In this document: positions 21,486-28,580 of the stretch, piece by piece
Layout: every line of letters starts with the position of its first letter
Position numbering within the stretch: the first letter of the stretch is position 1
The notes under the pieces: generated by a model
Database searches by the model: none
What the model was told of the DNA's origin: nothing
Seen by the model: the letters and a program-made list of their open reading frames with translations, nothing else
Virus record (IMG/VR): IMGVR_UViG_3300032284_000662
Coordinates: 1-33,581 of that record
Origin: a virus
Direction: 5' to 3' (one strand)
Length of the DNA: 33,581 nucleotides
Position numbers and translations under genes: made by a program

Positions 21486-21707
21486 TTATTCATCCATATC
21501 TTCATCAGATTCTTCTACTTCAACATGCTCACTGATTGCATTCATCATACTACGATCTACAGCAAGTTCGTGTAGATCGCTATCAGTGATGCCAATATCC
21601 ACAAGTTCATTGACTACGTGGTCAGCAGCAAGTTGTCTATCTTTAACAGGGATATACTCTTTAATCGTCTGCCAAAATTGTACAAGAAGTTCACTAGTAT
21701 CACTCAT
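21486..21707 (-). CDS. Small acidic uvsX-linked protein (73 residues)
   Basis: It overlaps the end of uvsX by eight bases and is followed without a gap by radical SAM A (TAAATG). The sequence is helical (LLVQFWQTIKEYIPVKDRQLAADHVVNELVDIG) with a strongly acidic tail (EHVEVEESDEDMDE). I recall similar small proteins just after uvsX in other marine T4-like phages, which would suggest a partner of the recombinase; this is not shown here. The acidic tail could mimic DNA or bind UvsX or UvsY. Confidence 0.7.
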   Translation of the reverse strand: MSDTSELLVQFWQTIKEYIPVKDRQLAADHVVNELVDIGITDSDLHELAVDRSMMNAISEHVEVEESDEDMDE

Positions 21708-22767
21708 TGTCTTCGTTTTCCTCTGGTTTAGACTGAGAACGACTCAGTTCCGCATACTTAGCAGAAAACTCTGACATAACCTGATCTAATTGCTCGTCTG
21801 TCCAATTTTTACGAAATGCCTTGATTACTTCACCTGTAACAGGGCTAGTATACTGAAGCATGTTTCCAGCTTTTACAAGAATACCCTCATCTTCAAACAT
21901 TTCAATAAGACCACTGTATGGATTCATACCAGTATCATACGGAATCTTGATTTGAACACCTTCAAATGGCTTGGCATAACGGGTTTTCATAACCTTACAG
22001 GCACTACGAATACCGTGAACTTCGCTTGTCTTGTTACCATCTTCGTCTTCTTTTAGCTTCAACTTACGCATTGCCACGACGATAGACGATGCGTAGATAA
22101 ATCCTTGCCCACCAGAGATTTTATCATCTGGATCAAACATATCCTGTGAAGCATATGTATGATTTGTGCAGACCATGCCAATGTTGTAACTACCAAACAT
22201 ATTAACACAGTTGCGGACAAGTGCAGTCAACGCCTTTGGCTTACGACCCATGTCACCCTTCAAATCACCAGCTTCAAACTGGTTGATATCGGTTGGAGTG
22301 AGCAACATGCCAAGACTGTCAATGACAAACAGTACTTTAGGACGTTCAGCGTCAGACATTGCTTTAAGCATATCCATAGTATTTGTAATAAACTTGGCAA
22401 CATCATCGATCATTGCCATGTTTACCTTCATAAGTTTATCTTCACTAGTATCAACGCCTAACGCATGTAGCCATGCCTCATCTAGTGCATTTTCACTATC
22501 AATAAGGAATACATAGATTCCCTGTTCTTGTGCATTTTTTACAATATTGCCACTGCAAATATAACTCTTACCTGCGCCAGATTCACCAGCAAACACGGTT
22601 ACTTTGCCAAGTGGAATGCCACGTTTAAAATCGCCACTAATGCGATAGTTAAGGGTATAATTCCCTGTGCTTACCCAATCAGTTGGATCATTATATCCAA
22701 TACTCATGCCTGGAATAGCTTTAGTTAAATCTTTACGAAACTTTGATACGTCAAATGGTCTAGCCAT
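21700..22767 (-). CDS. uvsX: UvsX RecA-like recombinase
   Basis: 355 residues. Walker A GESGAGKS (61-68), the catalytic-region LIDSENALDEAWL (88-100), Walker B VLFVIDSLGML (145-155), a SGGQGFIYASS segment and TRYAKPFEGVQIKIPYDTG make this a full RecA/UvsX-family ATPase. It polymerises on single-stranded DNA and drives strand exchange and recombination-dependent replication with UvsY and gp32. The C-terminus is acidic (PEENEDNE). A TTGACA/TATAAT promoter lies upstream, partly within the hairpin after gp32. AAAGG precedes the ATG. Confidence 0.96.
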   Translation of the reverse strand: MARPFDVSKFRKDLTKAIPGMSIGYNDPTDWVSTGNYTLNYRISGDFKRGIPLGKVTVFAGESGAGKSYICSGNIVKNAQEQGIYVFLIDSENALDEAWLHALGVDTSEDKLMKVNMAMIDDVAKFITNTMDMLKAMSDAERPKVLFVIDSLGMLLTPTDINQFEAGDLKGDMGRKPKALTALVRNCVNMFGSYNIGMVCTNHTYASQDMFDPDDKISGGQGFIYASSIVVAMRKLKLKEDEDGNKTSEVHGIRSACKVMKTRYAKPFEGVQIKIPYDTGMNPYSGLIEMFEDEGILVKAGNMLQYTSPVTGEVIKAFRKNWTDEQLDQVMSEFSAKYAELSRSQSKPEENEDNE

Positions 22768-22796
22768 GATTAATGCCTTTACAAACTTTATAAATT

Positions 22797-22826
22797 ATTA
22801 TAATGAAAATGGGGCAGATTTGTCAA
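22797..22826 (-). promoter_or_regulatory. uvsX: Sigma70 consensus promoter of uvsX
   Basis: TTGACA (22821-22826) and TATAAT (22797-22802), 18-base spacer, on the minus strand. The -35 box occupies the loop of the hairpin that follows gp32. Confidence 0.75.
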
Positions 22827-22839
22827 TAAAATCTGCCCC
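22811..22839 (-). terminator. Hairpin after gp32 (probable terminator)
   Basis: A perfect 11-bp stem (22811-22821 with 22829-22839, seven-base loop) follows the gp32 stop by 14 bases. The downstream T run is short and interrupted (CATTTTCATT), so termination may be partial. Confidence 0.65.
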
Positions 22840-22853
22840 TATATTACAGAATA

Positions 22854-23864
22854 TTATTCTGCAGTTTTACGATTCTTGATCATAGCAAGAATATCTGCAG
22901 CTTTCTGGCTGCTAGAAGGCTGGGAAGTGCTAACAGGAGTAGATGCAGCCTGTGTGCCTTCTTCCCATGGAGGAGTCTGTTCTACGCTTTCAGTTGCGGC
23001 ACGAATTGGTGTCACGTTTGAAGAAGTATTACGTGCAGATGTTGAATAATCACCACCACCAGCATCTGTATCACCATTACGCATTCCAGATGGCTTGTAG
23101 AATGAACCCCAACGTGCTTCATCGTATGTAGCACCATCAACAGATGCTTCAAACATCTCCTTGATGACCTTAAGTTCAGCATCATTTGGCTTCTTAGGCA
23201 AGAAGTCATTAAGGTTAAAGAGACCATACGCATCAATTGCTGCACGTTCTGAGTCAGTCAGTGCGCTCTCTTTGCGAGACCACTTAGAAGTAGTATAATC
23301 GCTATACTGCCCCTTTGTAGTCTTAGTGATGTAGAAGTCAAGACCACGATCATAATCTGTAGGAAGTTCTTCCAACTCTGGGTCTTTAAGAGCCGTAATA
23401 ATAAGAGGCTGAATGCTTGGGCTAATAGTAAAACGACGAATTGGATTTTCAGGAGAGTTATCATCCTTCAGTGCGTTGTCACGAACAAAACCCTGATAGA
23501 TGTAAGAACGCTTCTTCCAATACTTGTTTGCCATTTCGGTAAGTGAACTATCCTTATACCAAGGACGAACCTCTGTCAAAATAGGGCAAGTTTCACCATA
23601 CATTTCCATGCAAGGAACCTGAACAACAACAGGCTTACTGCCCATCTGTCCCTTAACTCCTGCGAATGGAAGACGAATCATTGCACGTTCAACCCAGAAG
23701 AAATCATTCTTCGTGTTACCATCTGGAAGAAAACGCACACGTGCCGTGCTGCCTTCAGAAATATCCCAGAATGGGTAAATTGCGTTATCTCGACCGCCGC
23801 CGTTTCCGTTTGCACGGTTCTCTTGTTGTGCGAGTTTCGCACGGATGTCTGCCAATGAAGCCAT
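22854..23864 (-). CDS. 32: gp32-type single-stranded DNA-binding protein
   Basis: 336 residues from MASLADIRAKLAQQE, with AAGGA upstream; a longer frame adds 13 unlikely residues. The OB-fold region contains STARVRFLPDGN, FFWVERAMIRLPF and a Cys85-x7-Cys93 pair (CMEMYGETC) where T4 gp32 binds zinc, followed by RRFTISPSIQPLIITALKDPELEELPTDYDRGLDFYI. The tail is a Ser/Thr/Gly-rich linker ending KAADILAMIKNRKTAE, so it lacks the acidic C-terminus through which T4 gp32 recruits partners. It covers single-stranded DNA at forks and recombination intermediates. A late-type promoter lies upstream and a hairpin follows. Confidence 0.9.
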   Translation of the reverse strand: MASLADIRAKLAQQENRANGNGGGRDNAIYPFWDISEGSTARVRFLPDGNTKNDFFWVERAMIRLPFAGVKGQMGSKPVVVQVPCMEMYGETCPILTEVRPWYKDSSLTEMANKYWKKRSYIYQGFVRDNALKDDNSPENPIRRFTISPSIQPLIITALKDPELEELPTDYDRGLDFYITKTTKGQYSDYTTSKWSRKESALTDSERAAIDAYGLFNLNDFLPKKPNDAELKVIKEMFEASVDGATYDEARWGSFYKPSGMRNGDTDAGGGDYSTSARNTSSNVTPIRAATESVEQTPPWEEGTQAASTPVSTSQPSSSQKAADILAMIKNRKTAE

Positions 23865-23928
23865 AATGTTTTTCCTTTCAATGCCAATATGAGCCAAATG
23901 CAATCGGTTAATTCCTACTGCATATAGT

Positions 23929-23936
23929 TATTTATA
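23929..23936 (-). promoter_or_regulatory. 32: T4-type late promoter (TATAAATA) of gp32
   Basis: Perfect TATAAATA on the minus strand, 64 bases before the gp32 ATG, leaving an untranslated leader of about 55 bases. T4 gene 32 is also transcribed from a late promoter among others, and its leader binds gp32 itself. Confidence 0.6.
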
Positions 23937-23983
23937 CACCGTCGTGAAGGTAAATGCAAATTATTTCTTAAATAATTTTGAAA

Positions 23984-24352
23984 TTAAAAAACTGCCCCTT
24001 GACCAGTAATTTCTTGATGCCAAGAATAAAAAGGAGCAGGTATTACAAATCTCCAATCAATATTCTCTAGCCAATTTGTTGGCGGAGTTCCGTGATTTAG
24101 ATATAGTGGTAATATATGATGGCCATTTACGCTTATATCTACAATTTCTAATGCGCCATCCCCACCTAAGTTTTTATATTCAAATACCAAATCATCCAAT
24201 AAATCAAAATACATTATAGTATTTGCAAACTTTCCATTTACTGTAAAGATATAATTTGGTTCACGGTGTATTTTTATATCTATTGTAACAATTAATTTAT
24301 TTTGAGTATCAATATCCATAATGTCGGAGAAACTCTGTATATCTTGGGGCAT
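23984..24352 (-). CDS. Small protein overlapping radical SAM B (possible substrate)
   Basis: 122 residues. The start, preceded by AGGAT, lies 44 bases inside the end of the radical SAM B gene, so the two are translated together. The sequence is beta-rich (LIVTIDIKIHREPNYIFTV, then ALEIVDISVNGHHILPLYL) and ends with an aromatic segment, APFYSWHQEITGQGAVF. No domain is recognised. Overlap with a radical SAM enzyme suggests an enzyme/substrate or enzyme/partner pair; the C-terminal tail, rich in Tyr, Trp, His and Gln, would be the obvious place for modification. This is inference only; it could equally be an independent virion or regulatory protein. Confidence 0.65.
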   Translation of the reverse strand: MPQDIQSFSDIMDIDTQNKLIVTIDIKIHREPNYIFTVNGKFANTIMYFDLLDDLVFEYKNLGGDGALEIVDISVNGHHILPLYLNHGTPPTNWLENIDWRFVIPAPFYSWHQEITGQGAVF

Positions 24353-25625
24353 ATTCTGTTATCCTATTGTTATGAATCTGCTCAAATGCTTTTAAAAACT
24401 TAATTAAATTATATCTGTCATTTTCAACATTAAATGAACTTTTATAATTGCATAAAAAATCATAATATTCAATAATAGTATTAGAAATGTTTTGATCTAT
24501 CAAATGATAGTTACGAATATTAACTAATGACGGGTCTTTTTGTAAACTATAATCATCTATTAATGTTTTAAACTTTGTAATAGTTTCTTGGCGTATATCA
24601 TCTGGTAGTAGTTCCATTCGTAAAACACTTGGCTTGGTTAATATATTACAACTTTCGGCAGACAGTTTGTTTTCTATCATAAACCTAGCAAGCAGATCAA
24701 ACTCATATATTGTAAAAATGTTTGGGGTTATTCGCAAGTTTAAGAATAAGTTTTGATTATTATCTCTTAGCATTTTAAACTTATTAACAATATCTAGAAC
24801 ATTGGTTATTTTACTAGGATGACGAATATAATCATTTAATTCAGTTACAGTTTCTATGCTAACTCCTAAATGGAACTGTTTAAAGTTTTTAACATAGTGC
24901 TCTATTTTTTCATTATAAACTGTGCAGTTAGTAGTTGTCCCAATAATTACATTCTTTGATAACCCATTTTCTATTAACTTGTCGCATATTTTATAAAAAG
25001 CAGGATCATATAGAGTTTCGCCACCTAATAAATGTATGTAATTTAATCTTGGTATTTGTCCTAATTCTTCAACAAACTTATCGACCAATGCATCGTCTCT
25101 AGTCCAACTACGACTACGAGATGAGGCATTAAACATATCTGGTTGGAGTTTATTTAAACTCTTATACTCATTTTCAAGACGACTACTATATTGCGGAGAG
25201 CACATAATGCAACTGCTGTTACATGTATTTCCTAAGTTTATTTGCAAGTCTACTGGATAATAATCACTGTTTCCAGAGTTTTCCCAACTATATTTGAAAT
25301 TATTATAGTGCGGACTTGCACGTGTTTTGTCTGGAAAGTTATCAAATGTTATGCCACTTTTTAAAAGTTGTTTTGTTCTACCAGTTAGCTTATTAAACTT
25401 GTCTTCATAATAACATGCTGAACACTTATCACTGGGATTTCCAGAAAGCAAATCTAGACGAAACTTAGACATTTCTGGACCATTAAAGAAATCCATTAGA
25501 CTAGTATTCTGAATATTTTTAACGGTATCACCTAGAGTCGATGACCATCTACATAAATTGTAACTACCATCGTGATTTATCTTGATGTGCAACCACGGAC
25601 TTGAACAAAAAGTATCTTGAAGCAT
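24309..25625 (-). CDS. Radical SAM protein B (twitch/SPASM-like)
   Basis: 438 residues. The N-terminal FCSSPWLHIKINHDGSYNLC (Cys7, Cys25) with Cys68 and Cys71 (CSAC) resembles the auxiliary-cluster module of twitch/SPASM enzymes, here placed before the core. The SAM motif is Cys135-x3-Cys139-x2-Cys142 (CNSSCIMC), with LGGET at 200-204. It probably makes a 5'-deoxyadenosyl radical to modify a peptide, protein or sugar; the substrate is unknown. The ATG lies in the 3' arm of a small hairpin (CATAAC/GTTATG), which could limit translation. It is AT-rich next to gp32. The downstream gene overlaps it by 44 bases. Confidence 0.8.
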   Translation of the reverse strand: MLQDTFCSSPWLHIKINHDGSYNLCRWSSTLGDTVKNIQNTSLMDFFNGPEMSKFRLDLLSGNPSDKCSACYYEDKFNKLTGRTKQLLKSGITFDNFPDKTRASPHYNNFKYSWENSGNSDYYPVDLQINLGNTCNSSCIMCSPQYSSRLENEYKSLNKLQPDMFNASSRSRSWTRDDALVDKFVEELGQIPRLNYIHLLGGETLYDPAFYKICDKLIENGLSKNVIIGTTTNCTVYNEKIEHYVKNFKQFHLGVSIETVTELNDYIRHPSKITNVLDIVNKFKMLRDNNQNLFLNLRITPNIFTIYEFDLLARFMIENKLSAESCNILTKPSVLRMELLPDDIRQETITKFKTLIDDYSLQKDPSLVNIRNYHLIDQNISNTIIEYYDFLCNYKSSFNVENDRYNLIKFLKAFEQIHNNRITEYAPRYTEFLRHYGY

Positions 25626-25648
25626 AACCTATTTAAGTTATGTTATTT

Positions 25649-25852
25649 TTAAGAAATATAAACTGGTGTACCGTCAATTTGGTCACCAGTTATAATAACA
25701 AAATAGCGTCCATCGTCTGTTGGACCCATATGAACAGAGTGGTTTGGAAAATTAGGCATAACTTCACTAATAACTTTCCAACTCATAGAACCGCTATCAG
25801 TATACGTTTGTTTTGATGCCCAATCTTGTAACCAAACTAAATCGTAAATCAT
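25649..25852 (-). CDS. Small hypothetical protein (67 residues)
   Basis: The start overlaps the stop of the 78-residue gene before it (ATGA). Aromatic-rich N-terminus (MIYDLVWLQDWASKQTY) and a compact beta-like end (DGRYFVIITGDQIDGTPVYIS). It is the last gene of the late block that begins with terminase and lacks the RRLAGL-type tag of its neighbours. No family is recognised. Confidence 0.6.
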   Translation of the reverse strand: MIYDLVWLQDWASKQTYTDSGSMSWKVISEVMPNFPNHSVHMGPTDDGRYFVIITGDQIDGTPVYIS

Positions 25853-26085
25853 AGACCACCAGTACGTTTAATCTTATCTAAAAGTAGTATAACAGGATAT
25901 AAATCTTCAACAATACTGTTGGCAAGTTCTGCAGTGTATTCACGAGTCAATTGCTGATTCTTTGCAGTTTGACGTAAATTAGAAAGAACACTAATAGCAT
26001 CATCAATGCTACTAACGTCCGCTTCGTTTACTGTCACGGATTCATTTAATCCACTTAATCTTTTGAGATCAGTTAAACTATCCAT
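25849..26085 (-). CDS. Small tagged protein (78 residues), probable virion component
   Basis: It opens with MDSLTDLKRLSGLNESV, a variant of the repeated leucine-rich tag, here followed at once by LNE. After a possible cut at LNE the rest would be a helical protein of about 63 residues (AISVLSNLRQTAKNQQLTREYTAELANSIVEDLYPVILLLDKI). No family is recognised. The tag and the position after three tagged genes suggest it is packaged in the head, which is inference. Confidence 0.6.
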   Translation of the reverse strand: MDSLTDLKRLSGLNESVTVNEADVSSIDDAISVLSNLRQTAKNQQLTREYTAELANSIVEDLYPVILLLDKIKRTGGL

Positions 26086-26089
26086 TGTA

Positions 26090-26629
26090 TTATTTCAATC
26101 CTGCAATATCTTTCATGCGCTGAATAGCTTCAGCAACTTGACGATCTTCATCCGCTTTATCTTTTCCGAAAGGCTTTCCTGATTTAGCAGCAGCCTTGGC
26201 ACGTGAACCCCAAACTTCATCTTTGTTGGATTCAACTTCGCCATCACCATCATAATCTTTATCAGCTTTCTTTTCTGCTGCTTCCATAGTCTTTACATCA
26301 CCCTGTTCATGGCGTGACTTCATAACTTCAGTTGCAGTTGAAAGATAATCCTGTGCCTTGGTAATCTTGGCCTGAATCCATTCAGGTAGATTTTCATTAC
26401 CGTTTAGTAGGTCTTCGAGTTCTTTAGCAGCACGTTCGATGGTTTCAAGTTGGTCTTTTGCCATACCAGATTCATCATCGTACTCACCATCTACACTGTC
26501 TTTGCTGTCAGTTGCAATCTGATCAGGAGCAGTGTCTTCAGCTTCATCTTCCTGTGCATAGATGTAATTTTCATCTAATTGCTTTAAACCAGCGAGTCTG
26601 GCAATGTCTTCTAAAATTGTTTTTTTCAT
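26090..26629 (-). CDS. Tagged acidic protein (179 residues), probable head-internal protein
   Basis: The N-terminus is MKKTILEDIARLAGLKQLDE and the C-terminus IQRMKDIAGLK, so both ends carry the repeated tag. Between them lies a very acidic, probably disordered or helical region (TAPDQIATDSKDSVDGEYDD), a helix (IERAAKELEDLLNGN) and a DKDYDGDGEVESNKDE stretch that resembles a single calcium-binding loop (DxDxDG). The start has GGGAG upstream. An N-terminal tag followed by LDE recalls T4 internal-head proteins that are cut by the prohead protease. No family is recognised. Confidence 0.7.
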   Translation of the reverse strand: MKKTILEDIARLAGLKQLDENYIYAQEDEAEDTAPDQIATDSKDSVDGEYDDESGMAKDQLETIERAAKELEDLLNGNENLPEWIQAKITKAQDYLSTATEVMKSRHEQGDVKTMEAAEKKADKDYDGDGEVESNKDEVWGSRAKAAAKSGKPFGKDKADEDRQVAEAIQRMKDIAGLK

Positions 26630-26630
26630 T

Positions 26631-28571
26631 TTATTCTCCCTTTAGACCTGCTAGTCTGCGTAAGTTATTTATCTCAACCGACTCGCCAGTTGGGTTCTTC
26701 AAACCATAATACTTTACTGGGTCTTTATTAATTTGTGTTCGTAATTGTGTTTGACTTGGATTATCTTTTAAATGCTGATCTGGTGCTTGAATTTTTAGAG
26801 GTTGATTTGTTCGTGCATCAATTTGACCAGCAATAGGTGCGGGTGATTTAATAATATTATTAGTTATTTCACTGCTTGGATCACTTGTATCTTTTGAAGC
26901 ACTGTCTGTTCCACGAATGACACTATTAACATAGTCACTTCTTTCTTGATCTGTGCCTTTTAATTGACCTGGATGCATTAATGGTTCAGCAGGTTCTTCT
27001 TTAATTCCTGCTAATTTACGCATAGAGTTTAATTCAACAGATTCATCTTTTTGAGGTAGTATACTTGAAGGCGCAATTCCAGCTTTAACCAATGGTTCTC
27101 TTACATTCGTATCCATCCAATCATTGGCAGATGATGCTGCACTTGATATTGTATCTCCAGCAGTTCCGCTTAATGTTTTCAACCAATCAAGTGTTGATGG
27201 TTCTGGATTTGCAGAACCTGGACCAGCCTGTGGAGGTGTAGCTGCTTGTTGTCTTGCCTTTTCATCAGCATCCCACTTTTTATCAAAATCGTCCATACCT
27301 TTTTTAATATCTGCTGGCTCCATATGTGGCGTACTAGCATCAGAAGATGATTGGGATGTTGGTTCGTCGCCAGTAGCAAGTAAGTTTAAATCAATATCGT
27401 GGTCAACTCCAGCTTTGCGAAGAGTATTAATAAGATTTTTTTGATAATCATTGGCTCCAGTTGGATAAGGTTTACCCATTGGGTCAACTTCTGTTGAAGG
27501 AACGTCTTTTGGCAATTGATTAACAGCAAGTGGCGCATCGGCTTGCGTAGTGTCAACTGACGGAAACTCACCACCTGATGCGGGAGTATCTTTTTTATCA
27601 CTAACAACTTGTCCAAGACCAGTTAATATGCGATCATGCATGTTTTTTAATTCGTCATCTGGGTATGCATTAGTTGAACTAACTGGTTTTTCAGTATCTG
27701 GTGAAACAGTGCTCGGCATTGGTGGGGCTGGTGGGAATACTGGAACCTGACCTTTTATCTTACCACGAGAAATATTCCACAAATTATCATTTTTTGCAAT
27801 AGTGTATGAACTACCGTCTGGAAGAGTAATCTTGTCACCTGGGTTAATAATAGTATTCACATTATTTTTAAAACGAGGATTTGCTGCTACCAATGAATCT
27901 AATGGATCGGTCCCACTTGTGCTAGCAGTTGAGGTAGACGTAGGAACTGATGGAGTAGGCGTTGGTGTTGGTGTATGCGGCACATTTGGTTGTGATACAG
28001 ACTTTGGTATTTCGGATGCAGGATTAGAAGAAGTTGTAGCAGTTGATTGTTGTGCTGCTTTTGCCGCTGGTTGAACTGCAGTGGTTGATGTTTTTTCAAT
28101 AGGTGCAGCACTCAGTGCTTTATTAACTGGATTCACATCATCAGGATTATTAACAAGTGTAACATGATTGCCATAGTGTTTTAATCCATGACTATCCAGT
28201 ATACCAAGTTTTGCCATTTCACGAGCAGCAGGTGAGTCTAGTGCAAAACCTTTTTCATGTGGGCTAGAGCCTGGATCAGCAGGTTCATGTTCAATACCCT
28301 CTCTGTCGCCACTATTCCATCTATCTTTTAATTTTTTCTGATATGCCGTAGTTCTATGTGCCGATATAACTGGAACTCTTTTTCCAGTTACTTTATAATA
28401 ATCATCCGCTGCGCCTTGAAATGCTTGTTGCAACTCTGTACGAGTTCCCTCCCAACTTGTATTATTTTGAAAATCAATAGGAGTTACATCCTCTGGCGGT
28501 ACGGGATTATCCTCATTAAGAGAACGAAGTCCTGCCAATTTCATGATATCTTCGAGCAACGGTGTTTTCAT
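26631..28571 (-). CDS. Tagged virion protein with M15 peptidase and LysM-like regions
   Basis: 646 residues. The N-terminal tag MKTPLLEDIMKLAGLRSLNE is followed by an M15 (VanY/D-Ala-D-Ala carboxypeptidase-like) region: ISAHRTTAYQ (69-78), SPHEKGFALD (103-112, zinc ligands His105 and Asp112) and YGNHVTL with His136. A Pro/Thr/Ser linker leads to a LysM-like region (about 221-275, NPGDKITLPDG and YTIAKNDNLWNIS). Further tags occur at about 511-524 (ELNSMRKLAGI) and at the C-terminus (VEINNLRRLAGLKGE), separated by low-complexity acidic stretches. It is probably a peptidoglycan hydrolase carried in the particle and used at DNA entry, or else a late lysin. The enzyme class is well supported; packaging is inferred from the tags. 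Confidence 0.75.
   Translation of the reverse strand: MKTPLLEDIMKLAGLRSLNEDNPVPPEDVTPIDFQNNTSWEGTRTELQQAFQGAADDYYKVTGKRVPVISAHRTTAYQKKLKDRWNSGDREGIEHEPADPGSSPHEKGFALDSPAAREMAKLGILDSHGLKHYGNHVTLVNNPDDVNPVNKALSAAPIEKTSTTAVQPAAKAAQQSTATTSSNPASEIPKSVSQPNVPHTPTPTPTPSVPTSTSTASTSGTDPLDSLVAANPRFKNNVNTIINPGDKITLPDGSSYTIAKNDNLWNISRGKIKGQVPVFPPAPPMPSTVSPDTEKPVSSTNAYPDDELKNMHDRILTGLGQVVSDKKDTPASGGEFPSVDTTQADAPLAVNQLPKDVPSTEVDPMGKPYPTGANDYQKNLINTLRKAGVDHDIDLNLLATGDEPTSQSSSDASTPHMEPADIKKGMDDFDKKWDADEKARQQAATPPQAGPGSANPEPSTLDWLKTLSGTAGDTISSAASSANDWMDTNVREPLVKAGIAPSSILPQKDESVELNSMRKLAGIKEEPAEPLMHPGQLKGTDQERSDYVNSVIRGTDSASKDTSDPSSEITNNIIKSPAPIAGQIDARTNQPLKIQAPDQHLKDNPSQTQLRTQINKDPVKYYGLKNPTGESVEINNLRRLAGLKGE
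26666..26673 (-). promoter_or_regulatory. Late-type promoter (GATAAATA)
   Basis: GATAAATA on the minus strand inside the last codons of the M15/LysM gene, 36 bases before the ATG of the 179-residue gene. The octamer encodes part of the C-terminal tag (Glu-Ile-Asn), so it may be coincidental. Confidence 0.35.
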
Positions 28572-28580
28572 AATAAAACC

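Noticed and set aside
23865-23903. A 13-residue N-terminal extension of gp32
   Set aside because: The ATG at 23864 has AAGGA at proper spacing and begins MASLADIRAKL, which fits the family start.
23951-23985. AT-rich hairpin after the 122-residue gene as a terminator
   Set aside because: The stem is made only of A-T pairs with no clear T run, so it is unlikely to terminate transcription.
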